A DNA stretch of 64,000 nt from Saccharothrix tamanrassetensis (GCF_014203665.1 NZ_JACHJN010000003.1:372001-436000); one strand, 5' to 3'; shown: positions 1 to 8,809, counted from the stretch's first letter. Notes: generated from the sequence alone by a model not told the origin. Made by a program: numbers and translations.

Positions 1-2
1 AG

Positions 3-179
3 TGCGTGGCCCAGGTCCGCCACCTGCTCAGGCCCGGTACCGAGGTGCGGGCGGACGGGGCGGTGCCGCTGGCCGAGTCCGGCGCGGCGGTGGCGTTCGT
101 GGGCAGGGACGCCGGGCCGACCCTCCCCGGCCCGGTGCGAGCCGAGGTGGTCCGGGTGACCGGCGTCGCCGGCGGGTGA
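3..179 (+). CDS. C-terminal fragment of an unrecognised protein (partial)
   Basis: The frame is open from the left edge to TGA at 177-179 and encodes the last 58 residues of a protein that begins outside the window. Third codon positions are almost all G or C, as in the certain genes nearby, while the other frames read as Arg/Gly/Pro-rich shadow. The tail ends VRVTGVAGG. The piece is too short to recognise a domain, so I give no function. Confidence 0.5.
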   Translation, partial: CVAQVRHLLRPGTEVRADGAVPLAESGAAVAFVGRDAGPTLPGPVRAEVVRVTGVAGG

Positions 180-432
180 GGCCGGCGCGGTCGGGTCCAC
201 GCGGCACAGCCGCTTCGGGCGATGACGGTGCGGAGGACGAGGACCCCCGGCCGTCGACGTGCCGCCCTGGGGCCGGTGCAACGTTTCGCCTTCTACCGCT
301 GGAATATGGCGTGGTTTGTTGCGCGTGTCGTGCTGTGAACGCAACTCGTCAACTGTGAATCCGGGTTTGGTGCTTGTCGGGTATGAAGTTTTGGTCCTAG
401 CTGGGAGGACGCCGCCTTTCACCACCCTGCCC

Positions 433-439
433 GGAAGGA
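433..439 (+). promoter_or_regulatory. ribosome binding site of the trypsin gene
   Basis: GGAAGGA lies 11 bases before the ATG at 451. It selects this ATG over the in-frame upstream extension, which would bury the signal peptide. Confidence 0.6.
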
Positions 440-450
440 TCGAGCGCACC

Positions 451-1230
451 ATGGCGAAAACCCTGCATCGCCTGATCACCGCTCTGGCCACGGCTGTCGC
501 CGCGGTCGGGTTGCTCACCGTCGCACCGGCCACCGCCGACGTCTCGCCGTACATCGTCGGCGGCACCCGTGCCTCCATCGGCCAGTACCCGTGGACCGTC
601 TACCTCGCCTCGTCCAGCGGCGGGCAGTTCTGCGGTGGCACGTTGGTGTCCGGCAACAAGGTCGTCACCGCCGCGCACTGCACGAGCGGCCGTTCGCCGT
701 CGTCCACCCGGGTCGTCTGGGGCCGGGAGGACAAGCAGAGCACGGCCGGCGTCGTCGCCTCGGTCACCAGGATCTGGATCCACCCGAGCTACCGGTCGGC
801 GACGTCCGGCTACGACGTCTCCGTGCTGACGCTGGACCGCAACATCTCCTCGTCGTACCTGCCGCTGGCCACCCCGTCCGACACCAGCCTGTACGCGGCC
901 GGCACGAACGCCACCATCCTCGGCTGGGGCACCACGTCCTCCGGCGGTTCGGCGTCCCGCTACCTGCTGAAGGCGACCGTCCCGGTCACCTCGGACGCGA
1001 CGTGCAGGCAGGCGTACCCGCAGTACAGCAACACGTCCATGGTGTGCGCCGGCTACCCGCAGGGCGGCACGGACACCTGCCAGGGTGACTCCGGCGGCCC
1101 GCTCGTGGCCGGCGGCAAGCTGATCGGTGCCACGTCCTGGGGTCGTGGCTGCGCTTCGGCCGGCTACCCCGGCGTGTACGCGCGGATCGCGTCCTACCAC
1201 TCGGTGCTGACGCAGCAGATCAACTCCTGA
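451..1230 (+). CDS. secreted trypsin-like serine protease (family S1)
   Basis: This 259-residue preproenzyme resembles Streptomyces trypsin. Residues 1-29 form a signal peptide (basic MAKTLHR, hydrophobic core, cut near ATA-D). A few propeptide residues precede IVGG at 35-38, the classical activated N-terminus. The catalytic triad is visible as His76 (TAAHC), Asp122 (YDVSVL) and Ser214 (GDSGGP). Asp208, six residues before the serine, is the S1-pocket aspartate that gives cleavage after Lys/Arg. Six cysteines can form three disulfides. Family knowledge makes it an extracellular digestive protease; the substrate is not known. It appears monocistronic. Confidence 0.95.
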   Translation: MAKTLHRLITALATAVAAVGLLTVAPATADVSPYIVGGTRASIGQYPWTVYLASSSGGQFCGGTLVSGNKVVTAAHCTSGRSPSSTRVVWGREDKQSTAGVVASVTRIWIHPSYRSATSGYDVSVLTLDRNISSSYLPLATPSDTSLYAAGTNATILGWGTTSSGGSASRYLLKATVPVTSDATCRQAYPQYSNTSMVCAGYPQGGTDTCQGDSGGPLVAGGKLIGATSWGRGCASAGYPGVYARIASYHSVLTQQINS

Positions 1231-1302
1231 GTCGCGCGCGCCGTGCCCACTTCCGGGTGGTCCACCGGGCGTGGGCACGGCGCTCGTGTTCCGATCGTCG
1301 GC

Positions 1303-1590
1303 ATGGTGAACAGGATTCTGGCCGCTCTGTTGTTCCTGCTCGCGGTCCCGGCCACCGCGCTGGCCTCGTCCGGGCTGCACGACTGCGGCACGTCGGTGCA
1401 GGACCGGGTCGGCAACGGCTGGTGCCACGGCAGCGGCACGTTCCGGCTCGTCGTGTCGTGCGAGGACGGGCGGACCGCGCGCAGCCCGTGGATCTCGGTC
1501 GCCGGGGGCAAGGGCATGCTGGGCGTCAGCTGCCACTCGCGGGCGACCGGCGCGGTGATCGAGAAGGCGCCGGGTAACGTGCGCCCATGA
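1303..1590 (+). CDS. small secreted cysteine-containing protein
   Basis: A 95-residue protein with an N-terminal signal peptide (MVNRILAALLFLLAVPATALA) and a mature part of about 74 residues with four cysteines, suggesting two disulfides. I do not recognise the family. No clear Shine-Dalgarno sequence precedes the ATG. Its stop overlaps the start of the downstream PIG-L gene by four bases (ATGA), so the two may be cotranscribed. The role is unknown. Confidence 0.6.
   Translation: MVNRILAALLFLLAVPATALASSGLHDCGTSVQDRVGNGWCHGSGTFRLVVSCEDGRTARSPWISVAGGKGMLGVSCHSRATGAVIEKAPGNVRP
1575..1580 (+). promoter_or_regulatory. -10 box, leaderless start of the PIG-L gene
   Basis: TAACGT lies 6 bases before ATG 1587, the spacing expected for a leaderless transcript. 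It sits inside the end of the preceding gene. Confidence 0.4.
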
Positions 1591-2303
1591 CCGATCTCCT
1601 GCCGCTGCCCGAGGACTGGGACCGGGCGCTCGCCGTGGTGGCCCACCCCGACGACCTGGAGTACGGGGCGGCCGGCGCGGTCGCCCGGTGGACGCGGCAG
1701 GGCAGGTCGGTGTCCTACCTGCTGGCCACCAGGGGCGAGGCGGGCATCGACTCGCTGCCGCCGGAGGAAGCCGGGCCGTTGCGGGTCCGCGAGCAGGTGG
1801 CGGGTGCCGCCGTGGTCGGCGTGACCGAGGTCGAGTTCCTGGACCACGCAGACGGCGTGATCGAGTACGGGCTGCCGTTGCGGCGGGACGTCGCCGCGGC
1901 GATCCGGCGGCACCGGCCGGAGCTGGTGATCACCGGCAACCACCACCCGACGTTCCCCGGCGGGTTCCCGAACATGGCCGACCACCGGGTGGTCGGGCAG
2001 GCCGTCATCGACGCGGTGCGGGACGCGGCGAACCGGTGGGTGTTCCGCGACCTGGACCTGGAGCCGTGGAGCGGCGTGCGGCACGTCGCGGTCTTCGCCT
2101 CGCCGTACGCCGGGCACGCCGTGGACCTCACCGACACGTTCGACCTGGGGGTCGCCTCGCTCCGCGCGCACGCCGCCTACCTGGCCGGTCTCGGCGGCGG
2201 CGACATGGCGGACCCGGACGCGTTCCTGCGCCGGATGGCCGAGGAGGCGGGTGAGCGGTTCGGCGGCCGGCTCGCCGCGCCGTTCGAGCTGTTGGTGATG
2301 TGA
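1587..2303 (+). CDS. PIG-L/LmbE family zinc N-deacetylase
   Basis: This 238-residue protein carries the family's metal motif AHPDD (His20, Asp22, Asp23) at the end of the first beta strand, and a second metal histidine in NMADHRVVG near residue 134. Family members remove N-acetyl groups from GlcNAc-type sugars (MshB and Mca in mycothiol metabolism, and antibiotic tailoring enzymes). Overall length and lack of MshB-specific features make it a generic paralogue; the substrate is unknown. The ATG overlaps the upstream stop codon. Confidence 0.85.
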   Translation: MTDLLPLPEDWDRALAVVAHPDDLEYGAAGAVARWTRQGRSVSYLLATRGEAGIDSLPPEEAGPLRVREQVAGAAVVGVTEVEFLDHADGVIEYGLPLRRDVAAAIRRHRPELVITGNHHPTFPGGFPNMADHRVVGQAVIDAVRDAANRWVFRDLDLEPWSGVRHVAVFASPYAGHAVDLTDTFDLGVASLRAHAAYLAGLGGGDMADPDAFLRRMAEEAGERFGGRLAAPFELLVM

Positions 2304-2349
2304 AGCACGCCGGTTGGACACGGCATGTCTGATGTGGATGCTTCTACCC

Positions 2350-3567
2350 ATGCACGGTGAACAGCACTACCTCGTGGGCCTCGACCTGGCCGGCCGGCGC
2401 GTCGTCGTCGTGGGCGGCGGCACGGTCGCCCAGCGCCGGCTGCCGCGCCTGGTGGCCTCCGGAGCCCTGGTGGAGGTCGTCTCGCCGGAGGTGACGCCGG
2501 CGGTCCAGGGGATCGTCGACGCGGGTGGCGCGGTGTGGCACGCCCGCCGCTACGCCCCCGGCGACCTGGACGGCGCCTGGTACGTGCTGGCCTGCACGTC
2601 CGACGCGGCGGTGAACGCCCGGATCACCGCCGACGCGACGGAGCAGCGGGTGTTCTGCGTGCGGGCCGACGTGGCGGTCAAGGGCACCGCCGTGACGCCC
2701 GCCGTGGGGGAGCACGACGGGCTGCTGCTCGGCGTCCTCGCGGGCGGGCAGCACAAGCGGTCGGCGGCGGTGCGGGACGGGCTGCTGGCGGCGCTGCGGG
2801 ACGGCTCGCTGAGCGACCAGCACGACCAGCCCGCCGGGGTGGCGCTGGTCGGCGGCGGTCCCGGCGACCCGGAGCTGATCACCGTGCGCGGCCGGCGGCT
2901 GCTGGCGCGCGCGGACGTGGTGGTGGCCGACCGGCTGGCGCCGCAGGAGCTGCTGGACGAGCTGCCGCCGCACGTGGAGGTGGTGGACGCGGCCAAGATC
3001 CCGTACGGGCGGGCCGCCACCCAGGACTTCATCAACACCACCCTGGTGGAGAACGCCAAGGCCGGGAAGTTCGTGGTGCGGCTCAAGGGCGGCGACCCGT
3101 ACGTGTTCGGGCGGGGCTTCGAGGAGCTGATCGCCTGCGCCGAGGCCGGCGTGCCGGTGACCGTGGTGCCGGGCGTGACCAGCGCGTTCGGCGTGCCCGC
3201 GCTGGCCGACGTGCCGGTGACGCACCGGGGCGTGGCGCACGAGGTGGTCGTGGTGTCCGGGCACGTCGCCCCGGACGACGAGCGCTCGCTGGTGGACTGG
3301 GACGCGTTGGCCCGCCTGCGCGGCACCGTGGTGATCCTGATGGGCGTCGAGCGGGCGGGCGCGTTCGCCGCGGCGCTGCGGGGCGGACGTCCGGGCGGCA
3401 CACCGGTTTCGGTGATCCAGGAGGGCAGCACCCGCGCCCAACGGGTGGTGCGGTCCACTTTGGACGCACTGGCCGCCGACGTGGTGGCGCACGAGATCCG
3501 CCCACCCGCGATCATCGTCGTGGGACCGGTTGCCGGACTGGCGCGGGAGCTGCCCTGTCGGCCGTGA
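2350..3567 (+). CDS. cysG: siroheme synthase CysG: precorrin-2 dehydrogenase/ferrochelatase plus uroporphyrinogen-III C-methyltransferase
   Basis: This 405-residue bifunctional enzyme makes siroheme, the cofactor of sulfite and nitrite reductases. The N-terminal half is an NAD-binding precorrin-2 oxidase domain (VVVVGGGTVAQRR near residue 18). The C-terminal half, from about residue 165, is a SAM-dependent methyltransferase with VGGGPGDPELIT, VRLKGGDPYVFGRG and VVPGVTSA motifs. The length matches the shortened mycobacterial form rather than the ~457-residue enterobacterial one. ATG 2350 gives the usual N-terminus; a TTG at 2314 would add 12 unusual residues. Its 3' end overlaps the convergent membrane protein gene by 56 bases. 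Confidence 0.93.
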   Translation: MHGEQHYLVGLDLAGRRVVVVGGGTVAQRRLPRLVASGALVEVVSPEVTPAVQGIVDAGGAVWHARRYAPGDLDGAWYVLACTSDAAVNARITADATEQRVFCVRADVAVKGTAVTPAVGEHDGLLLGVLAGGQHKRSAAVRDGLLAALRDGSLSDQHDQPAGVALVGGGPGDPELITVRGRRLLARADVVVADRLAPQELLDELPPHVEVVDAAKIPYGRAATQDFINTTLVENAKAGKFVVRLKGGDPYVFGRGFEELIACAEAGVPVTVVPGVTSAFGVPALADVPVTHRGVAHEVVVVSGHVAPDDERSLVDWDALARLRGTVVILMGVERAGAFAAALRGGRPGGTPVSVIQEGSTRAQRVVRSTLDALAADVVAHEIRPPAIIVVGPVAGLARELPCRP

Positions 3568-4465
3568 TCGTCCAGCCGACCGCGGTGGCGACCGCAACGG
3601 CCAGGCAGCCGAACACGGCCAGCGTGGTGGTGCTCGGGTGGATCAGCGGCTCGCCGCGCAGTGCCTGCCAGGTCAGCAGCGCGAGCAGTCCGGAGTAGCC
3701 GGTGGCGGCGATCAGCACCAGTCGCAGCCGGGTGCGCTCGTGCAGCGCCACCGCGGTCAGGCCGAGCGCGAGCAGGATCATCACCTGGAGTCCGTGCATC
3801 CCGACGAAGTGCGGGATGCGCAGGTCGCCGCCCGTGGTGCTCCACGCCGTCACCGGCAGGCCGTCCCCGCCGTCCGGCACGCCCACGCTGTGCCCACCGC
3901 GCAGCTCGACCGCCCGGCCCGCCGCGTCGGTGGTCTCGACGTGCTTGTCGAACTGGAAGATCATCAGGTACCCGACGGCCATGCCCGCGATCGCCAGGGA
4001 CAGACCGGTCCGCACGGCCCACGTGACGGAGCGGCTGTTGCCGGCGGTGAGCCGCTGGAACGACAGGATCACCGCCAGCACGACGTTCGCCAGGAACATC
4101 AACGGGATGGAGTACTGGAACATGAACTGGACGACCTGGTTCCAGGTGTCGTCGTCGGTGTTGTAGTGGCTGAACGTGCCGCGCGCGGCCTGGATCGCGA
4201 CCAGCGCGACGTCCACGAGCAGGACGGTCGCGATCAGCGTGGCGAGCCCGGACGTCCAGCGCTTCCCCTTGTGCGGCAGGGAGAGCATCCAGGACAGCGT
4301 GGCCGAGTAGACGGCCAGCGACACCGCGAACTTGAACGGCTTGAGCCACAGCGGAGCGCCTTGCAGCACGCGACCGTCGAACAGCAGCCCGCCGAGCGTG
4401 ACGAGGGTCAGCACGGCCATCGCGCCGGCGACCCGGAGCGTCGGCCGGTGCCAGGTCTTTGTCAT
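3512..4465 (-). CDS. polytopic membrane protein of unknown function
   Basis: A 317-residue protein with about eight hydrophobic helices, for example VAGAMAVLTLVTLGGLLF, WMLSL preceded by PFKFAVSLAVYSATLS, and LATLIATVLLVDVALVAIQ. I do not recognise the family. MTKTWHRP at 4465 is taken as the start because upstream residues are Pro/Arg-rich and not conserved-looking. The C-terminal tail is basic (VRQPVPRR) and antisense to the end of cysG. A cytoplasmic membrane location is inferred from the helices. Confidence 0.75.
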   Translation of the reverse strand: MTKTWHRPTLRVAGAMAVLTLVTLGGLLFDGRVLQGAPLWLKPFKFAVSLAVYSATLSWMLSLPHKGKRWTSGLATLIATVLLVDVALVAIQAARGTFSHYNTDDDTWNQVVQFMFQYSIPLMFLANVVLAVILSFQRLTAGNSRSVTWAVRTGLSLAIAGMAVGYLMIFQFDKHVETTDAAGRAVELRGGHSVGVPDGGDGLPVTAWSTTGGDLRIPHFVGMHGLQVMILLALGLTAVALHERTRLRLVLIAATGYSGLLALLTWQALRGEPLIHPSTTTLAVFGCLAVAVATAVGWTITADRAAPAPVRQPVPRR

Positions 4466-4543
4466 GCGGTAGAGCGTGCGCGTTCGTACCGTGTGGCTCA
4501 CTGGTGTCGGCTGCCCGGTGCGCGGTGGGGCCCGCACCCCGTC

Positions 4544-4553
4544 GGGAGGGAGG
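4544..4553 (+). promoter_or_regulatory. strong ribosome binding site
   Basis: GGAGGGAGGG sits 8 bases before GTG 4562 and fixes that start codon. Confidence 0.6.
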
Positions 4554-4561
4554 GATAGCCG

Positions 4562-5434
4562 GTGGCGGTGCGGATCAGGCTCGCCGGGGTCGGGCTGGCG
4601 AAGGTGCGCTTCGCCTATTCACCGGTGTTCGAGACGGTGATGGCGGTGGACGGGCTGCGGGTGCCCGGTGCGCACGCCGTGCACCTGCCTTGGGTGGCGT
4701 GGGCGCGGGAACGGGTGTCGGCGGTGCACGACCTGCCGGTGCTGCTGGACCTGTTGGCGGGGCCCGTGAAGCCCGCGGTGCTGATGCCCGTGCCGGACGT
4801 GCGGATGCCCGATCTGGAAGCCGAGTTGGCGGGCGTGCCGGAGCGGGTGGCGGCGGTGGTGCGGGCGTGCCACGAGGTGCTGATCGCGCCGCACTGGCGG
4901 CGGATCGTGTCCGTGCTGGAGGCGGACGTCGCCGCGCGCGCGGCGGTGTTGGCGGACCGCGGGGTGGAGGCGGTGTTCGACGAACTGCACCCCGAGGTGA
5001 GCTGGGTGGGCGGCGAGCTGGTGCTGTACGCGGACCGGCGGGCTGATCAGCCGCATCGCGTCGACCTGGCGGAGGACGGCCTGGTGTTGTCGCCCAGCGT
5101 GTTCTGCTGGCCTCGGGCGTGGGCGGCGGTCGATCCGGTGGGGCCGGGGGTGGTGCGGTACCCGGCGCGGGGGATCGGGACCTTGTGGGAGGAGCGGGAC
5201 GCGGCCGCGCCGGACGAGCTGGCGGCGTTGATCGGGCGGACGCGGGCGGCGTTGCTGGGGTTGCTGGTGTCGCCCATGTCCACCACGGACCTGGCGTCGC
5301 GGCTGGGGGTCACGGCGGGAGCGGTGTCGCAGCACATCGGGGTGCTGCGGGCGGCGCGGCTCGTGACGACGCGGCGGGACGGGCGGGCGGTCCTGCACAT
5401 GCGAACGGCCCGCGCCGACGCGCTCATGTCGTGA
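4562..5434 (+). CDS. ArsR-like winged-helix transcriptional regulator with large N-terminal domain
   Basis: This 290-residue protein ends in a winged-helix domain (about residues 235-285: STTDLASRLGVTAGAVSQHI, then the wing TTRRDGRAVLH). The first ~200 residues form an actinobacterial domain of unknown ligand often found with ArsR-type wings. Such proteins are usually transcriptional regulators; no metal-binding cysteines are evident (the few Cys are scattered), so metal sensing is not indicated. It is transcribed away from the preceding membrane protein gene, with 96 bases between the two starts, so it may control that gene. Confidence 0.75.
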   Translation: MAVRIRLAGVGLAKVRFAYSPVFETVMAVDGLRVPGAHAVHLPWVAWARERVSAVHDLPVLLDLLAGPVKPAVLMPVPDVRMPDLEAELAGVPERVAAVVRACHEVLIAPHWRRIVSVLEADVAARAAVLADRGVEAVFDELHPEVSWVGGELVLYADRRADQPHRVDLAEDGLVLSPSVFCWPRAWAAVDPVGPGVVRYPARGIGTLWEERDAAAPDELAALIGRTRAALLGLLVSPMSTTDLASRLGVTAGAVSQHIGVLRAARLVTTRRDGRAVLHMRTARADALMS

Positions 5435-5448
5435 CAGGCGGGTGCCGC

Positions 5449-5476
5449 CGGCTGGGTGGCGTCGGCTGGGTGGCGT
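5449..5476. repeat. two tandem 14-base repeats
   Basis: CGGCTGGGTGGCGT occurs twice head to tail just after the regulator gene's stop. A small local duplication; no function is apparent. Confidence 0.6.
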
Positions 5477-5623
5477 GGACAGGCCGGCGGGCGTCGGCCG
5501 GCCGGCGTGACGGCTGGATGCGGTGAGCCGAGCGCGCAGCCGAACGCCGGAAGTGATCGGCGAGTACCGGTACCGGTCCTGATCTCGCCCGACCGGCCCG
5601 GTCCACTACCCCACCACACGACA

Positions 5624-5655
5624 CCGGCCCCCTGGCGACGAAGCCAGGGGGCCGG
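5624..5655. terminator. bidirectional hairpin terminator between convergent genes
   Basis: A perfect 13-bp stem, CCGGCCCCCTGGC with loop GACGAA and its complement, lies 17 bases after the helicase stop codon and downstream of the ArsR-like gene. There is no U-tract, which is common for actinobacterial terminators. Confidence 0.75.
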
Positions 5656-5672
5656 AACCACACGTCGTGGAA

Positions 5673-7148
5673 CTAGTGCTGCGAAACCCGACGCGGACGC
5701 CCGCCGCGCTCACGGTCGCGGCTGCTGTCCGAACGGCCGCCGCGGAACCCGCCGCCGTAGCCGCCGCCACCGGTGCGGCGCGGGCCGCCGCCACTGCGGC
5801 GGGCCCGGACCGGGGCTTCCTGCTCGGGCACCGGGACGCCGCTGGGCACCCGGGCACCGGTGATGCGGATCAGGTCCTCGTCACCGGGACGGACCTTGGT
5901 CGACTCGGGGCGGATGCCCGCCCGTGCCGTCAGGCCCTGCACGGCGCGCCGCTGGTCGTGCGTGACCAGCGTGACCACGGTGCCGGACTGCCCGGCGCGC
6001 GCGGTACGACCGGCGCGGTGCAGGTAGTCCTTCGGGTCGGCGGGCGGGTCGACGTGCACGACGAGGCTCACGTCGTCCACGTGGATGCCGCGCGCCGCCA
6101 CGTCGGTGGCGATCAGCACGGGCGTGGTGCCCTCGCGGAACTGGCCGAGCACGCGGGTCCGGGCGCTCTGCGCCTTGCCGCCGTGCAGCGCGCCCGCCTC
6201 GACGCCCATCGAGCGCAGCTTCTTCGCCAGCCGGTCCACGTGGTGCTTGGTGCGCACGAACATGATCGTGCGGCCCTCGCGGGCGGCCACCTCGGTCACC
6301 ACGGACTGCTTGTCCTCGGCGGACACGAACAGCAGGTGGTGCTCCATCGTGGTCACGCTGCCGGTGGGCGGCGCGACCGAGTGGACCACCGGGTCGTGCA
6401 GGTACTGGCGGACCAGCTTGTCCACGTCCCCGTCCAGCGTGGCGGAGAACAGCATCCGCTGGCCGTGCTCCGGGGTCAGGTCCAGGATGGCGCGGACCTG
6501 CGGCATGAAGCCCATGTCGGCCATCTGGTCGGCCTCGTCCAGCGCGGTGAACATCACCTCGGACAGGTCGGCCGTGCCCTGCCGCACGTGGTCGGACAGC
6601 CGACCCGGCGTGGCGATGAGCAGGTCGACACCGCGGCGCAGGGCGTCGATCTGGCGCGGGAACGAGGTGCCGCCGACGACCGTCCGGCACCACAGGCCGA
6701 GCGAGCGGGCGAACGGCGACAGCGCCTCTTCGACCTGCATGGCCAGCTCGCGGGTCGGCACGAGCACCAGCGCGCGCGGCTTCAGCGGCTTGGCGCGCCC
6801 GCCCGCGAGGCGGGACAGCAGGGCCAGGCCGAACGCGAGCGTCTTGCCGGAGCCGGTCTGGCCGCGACCGAGCAGGTCACGACCGGCCAGCGCGTCGGGC
6901 AGCGTGGCGGCCTGGATGGGGAACGGTTCGGTGATGCCGGCCTGCTCGAGCGCGCGGAGCAGCTCGTCGGCCAGGCCGAGTTCGGCGAACGAGGGCAGCG
7001 GCCCTTCGGGCATCGTGCTCTCGACGTGGTCCGGAACGGTCGTCTCCAGCACCGGCTGGGGACGTCGGTTGTTGCCCTGGCCTGGGCGCCGGCTCCGCGT
7101 CTTGCGGAACTGGGGGCGCTCGGAACGGCCTTGGGACAGTGGTGGCAA
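5673..7148 (-). CDS. DEAD-box ATP-dependent RNA helicase
   Basis: This helicase of about 491 residues has the full motif set: Q motif (PFPIQAA), motif I GQTGSGKT, Ia PTRELAMQ, II DEAD, III SAT, and VI HRAGRTARAG. The C-terminal tail is rich in Arg and Gly (GGGYGGGFRGGR), an RNA-binding RGG-type extension like that of RhlE/CsdA-type enzymes. It likely remodels structured RNA or ribosome precursors in the cytoplasm. TTG 7148 is chosen because GGAGGT at 7154-7159 lies 5 bases upstream; ATG 7016 is the alternative and would remove a basic N-terminal region. A leader of about 180 bases precedes it. Confidence 0.92.
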   Translation of the reverse strand: MPPLSQGRSERPQFRKTRSRRPGQGNNRRPQPVLETTVPDHVESTMPEGPLPSFAELGLADELLRALEQAGITEPFPIQAATLPDALAGRDLLGRGQTGSGKTLAFGLALLSRLAGGRAKPLKPRALVLVPTRELAMQVEEALSPFARSLGLWCRTVVGGTSFPRQIDALRRGVDLLIATPGRLSDHVRQGTADLSEVMFTALDEADQMADMGFMPQVRAILDLTPEHGQRMLFSATLDGDVDKLVRQYLHDPVVHSVAPPTGSVTTMEHHLLFVSAEDKQSVVTEVAAREGRTIMFVRTKHHVDRLAKKLRSMGVEAGALHGGKAQSARTRVLGQFREGTTPVLIATDVAARGIHVDDVSLVVHVDPPADPKDYLHRAGRTARAGQSGTVVTLVTHDQRRAVQGLTARAGIRPESTKVRPGDEDLIRITGARVPSGVPVPEQEAPVRARRSGGGPRRTGGGGYGGGFRGGRSDSSRDRERGGRPRRVSQH

Positions 7149-7153
7149 AACAA

Positions 7154-7159
7154 ACCTCC
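7154..7159 (-). promoter_or_regulatory. ribosome binding site for a TTG start of the helicase
   Basis: GGAGGT on the minus strand lies 5 bases before TTG 7148. It is the only good Shine-Dalgarno sequence in the region and decides the start. Confidence 0.6.
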
Positions 7160-7338
7160 GGGACAAAGGCACGTCTCGGGGATTGCTTCTGCCTTGACGC
7201 AGGCGCGAATCGCAAGGACGGGCCCGGCGCGGTAGCGCGCCGATAGTGGTTGGGAGCACCGCCGACCTGCTGGGTCTGGCGACCTGGGTGGGTCTGGGGC
7301 CGCGAACGGTTGTTGCGCCGCCGGGCGATGCACCACTC

Positions 7339-7344
7339 AGTCTA
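7339..7344 (-). promoter_or_regulatory. candidate -10 box of the helicase gene
   Basis: TAGACT on the minus strand is the best -10-like hexamer upstream of the helicase. No convincing -35 is seen. If used, the mRNA has a ~180-base leader. Confidence 0.3.
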
Positions 7345-7699
7345 GCCGATCAACGGCCGTACTTTCGCACCCTGGCGGTGTTTTGTCGCACACGAGGGGT
7401 GGGACGGGCAAACCCGTGGACCTTGCCGACCGTGAGCGGGAACCATATCAGTGCACGTCGGGACGGGTTTGGGCGGATTCCCCAGTGGCTGGGACGGAGT
7501 AGATCCCACGGTGCGAAAGGGCAGACGATCGTCGTTCCGCGTTCTTTCGGCGGCGTTCTGTGGGCGGTTGCGGCGGCGGCCGTGCCGACGGCCTCGATGG
7601 TGATGGCGGCCGGAGTGGTTGGCGGAACCCGATTTTTGCGGATCAACCATGGCCGGTGCCGGTGTCGCACGCCGAAGCCCGGACCACTGGCTACCACCG

Positions 7700-7733
7700 G
7701 GTGGCGACCGGCCGGAGACGGCCGGTCGCCACC
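7700..7733 (-). terminator. hairpin terminator of the RIO kinase gene
   Basis: A perfect 15-bp stem (GGTGGCGACCGGCCG and its complement) closed by the tetraloop GAGA lies 28 bases after the RIO kinase stop codon. No U-tract. Confidence 0.75.
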
Positions 7734-7761
7734 GCGTTGGAGGTGGTGTGGTGGACCCCGC

Positions 7762-8751
7762 TCAGCGCAGACCCGCCACGTCCAGCAGCAGGTCGGTGAG
7801 CGCACGCGGGTCGGCAGACTCCTCCGCCAGCCCGCGCGAGCCGAACCAGCCCGCGATGTTGCGCACGTCCCGCTCCAGGAACTCCGCGCCACGCGGGTTC
7901 GCCACCACGTCCACCACCTGCGGCAGGTCGATCACGATCAGCCTGCCGTCGTGCACCATCAGGTTGAACGCCGACAGGTCGCCGTGCGCCAGGCCGGCCG
8001 AGGCCAACAGGCTCAACGCCTCCACCAGCTGCTGCCACAGGTCCAGCAGCTCGTCCGGCTCCGGCCGCAACTGCGCCAACCGGGGCGCCGCCGCACCGTC
8101 CGTGCCGATGAACTCCAGCAGCAGTTCGGTGCCGGCCCGCTGCACCGGGTAGGGCACCGGGGCGCCCAGCTGCCACAACCGGGCCAGCGCGGCGAACTCG
8201 GCGACCGCCCACTGCTCGGCGATCAGGTTGCGCCCGAACGAGGTGCGGTTCTCGACCGCCCGCATCTCCCGTGACCGCCGCATCCGACGGCCTTCCAGGT
8301 AGCCGGCGTCCCGGTGGAACATCCGGTGGTCGTTGCTGCGGTAGCGCTTGGCGGCCAGCACGCACGACCGGTCGCTGCCCGGCAACGCGCGTTCCAGCAG
8401 GAAGACGTCGGCCTCCTTGCCGGTCTTCAGCACGCCGAGCTCGCGGTCCACCGCGGACAGGTCGGTGACCAGCCACTCCGGCCACGGCTGGGGACCGTGG
8501 TCGGCGGTGTCCCAGGTGGACCAGCGGTCGCCCTCCGGCGGGACGTCGGCGGCCTGCGCGTCCTCCCGCATCTGGGCGAGCCGGTCGCGCGCCTCCTCGG
8601 TGAGCCGCCCCCGTCGGTTCGGGTTGGGCTCGTCGTCGTTGCGGGTGCTGCGGCGCTTCGCCCGCCAGTCCAGGTCGTTGGCGTGGTCGAAGGACGTCTC
8701 GAAGTCGTCGGAATCGTCTTCGGGGTCGGGAAAGTGCTCGTGCTTGCGCAC
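7762..8751 (-). CDS. RIO1-family atypical serine protein kinase
   Basis: The 329-residue protein has an acidic N-terminal tail (about 110 residues) followed by a RIO kinase fold: a nucleotide loop in LKTGKEADVFLLE, catalytic loop HGDLSAFNLMV, and metal-binding VIDLPQ. RIO kinases act in ribosome maturation in eukaryotes and archaea; bacterial members are common in actinobacteria but their substrates are largely unknown. GTG 8751 is preceded by GGAG with 8-base spacing. A 57-base leader ORF with a stronger Shine-Dalgarno sequence lies just upstream, suggesting translational control. Confidence 0.88.
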   Translation of the reverse strand: MRKHEHFPDPEDDSDDFETSFDHANDLDWRAKRRSTRNDDEPNPNRRGRLTEEARDRLAQMREDAQAADVPPEGDRWSTWDTADHGPQPWPEWLVTDLSAVDRELGVLKTGKEADVFLLERALPGSDRSCVLAAKRYRSNDHRMFHRDAGYLEGRRMRRSREMRAVENRTSFGRNLIAEQWAVAEFAALARLWQLGAPVPYPVQRAGTELLLEFIGTDGAAAPRLAQLRPEPDELLDLWQQLVEALSLLASAGLAHGDLSAFNLMVHDGRLIVIDLPQVVDVVANPRGAEFLERDVRNIAGWFGSRGLAEESADPRALTDLLLDVAGLR

Positions 8752-8809
8752 TGGGTGGGCTCCAGGAGAAGAGGAGGAGGTCGCCCCACCGGCGCGTGTG
8801 GTCGGCGCG

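Larger units (their letters stand above)
7149..7761. other. gene-free interval between helicase and RIO kinase genes
   Basis: About 610 bases without a convincing gene. The left part is the untranslated leader of the helicase: a minus-strand TAGACT at 7339-7344 would give a transcript leader of roughly 180 bases. The right end holds the terminator of the RIO kinase gene. The middle (7380-7650) is slightly poorer in G+C by eye; short frames there have no good start signal or coding bias. Confidence 0.5.

Noticed and set aside
5667-7235. Plus-strand frame opposite the DEAD-box helicase
   Set aside because: Runs exactly antisense to a protein with a full set of helicase motifs.
7342-7650. 102-codon minus-strand frame in the helicase-RIO interval
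   Set aside because: Low third-position G/C for this genome, no ribosome site and no TANNNT box at the right spacing; treated as non-coding.
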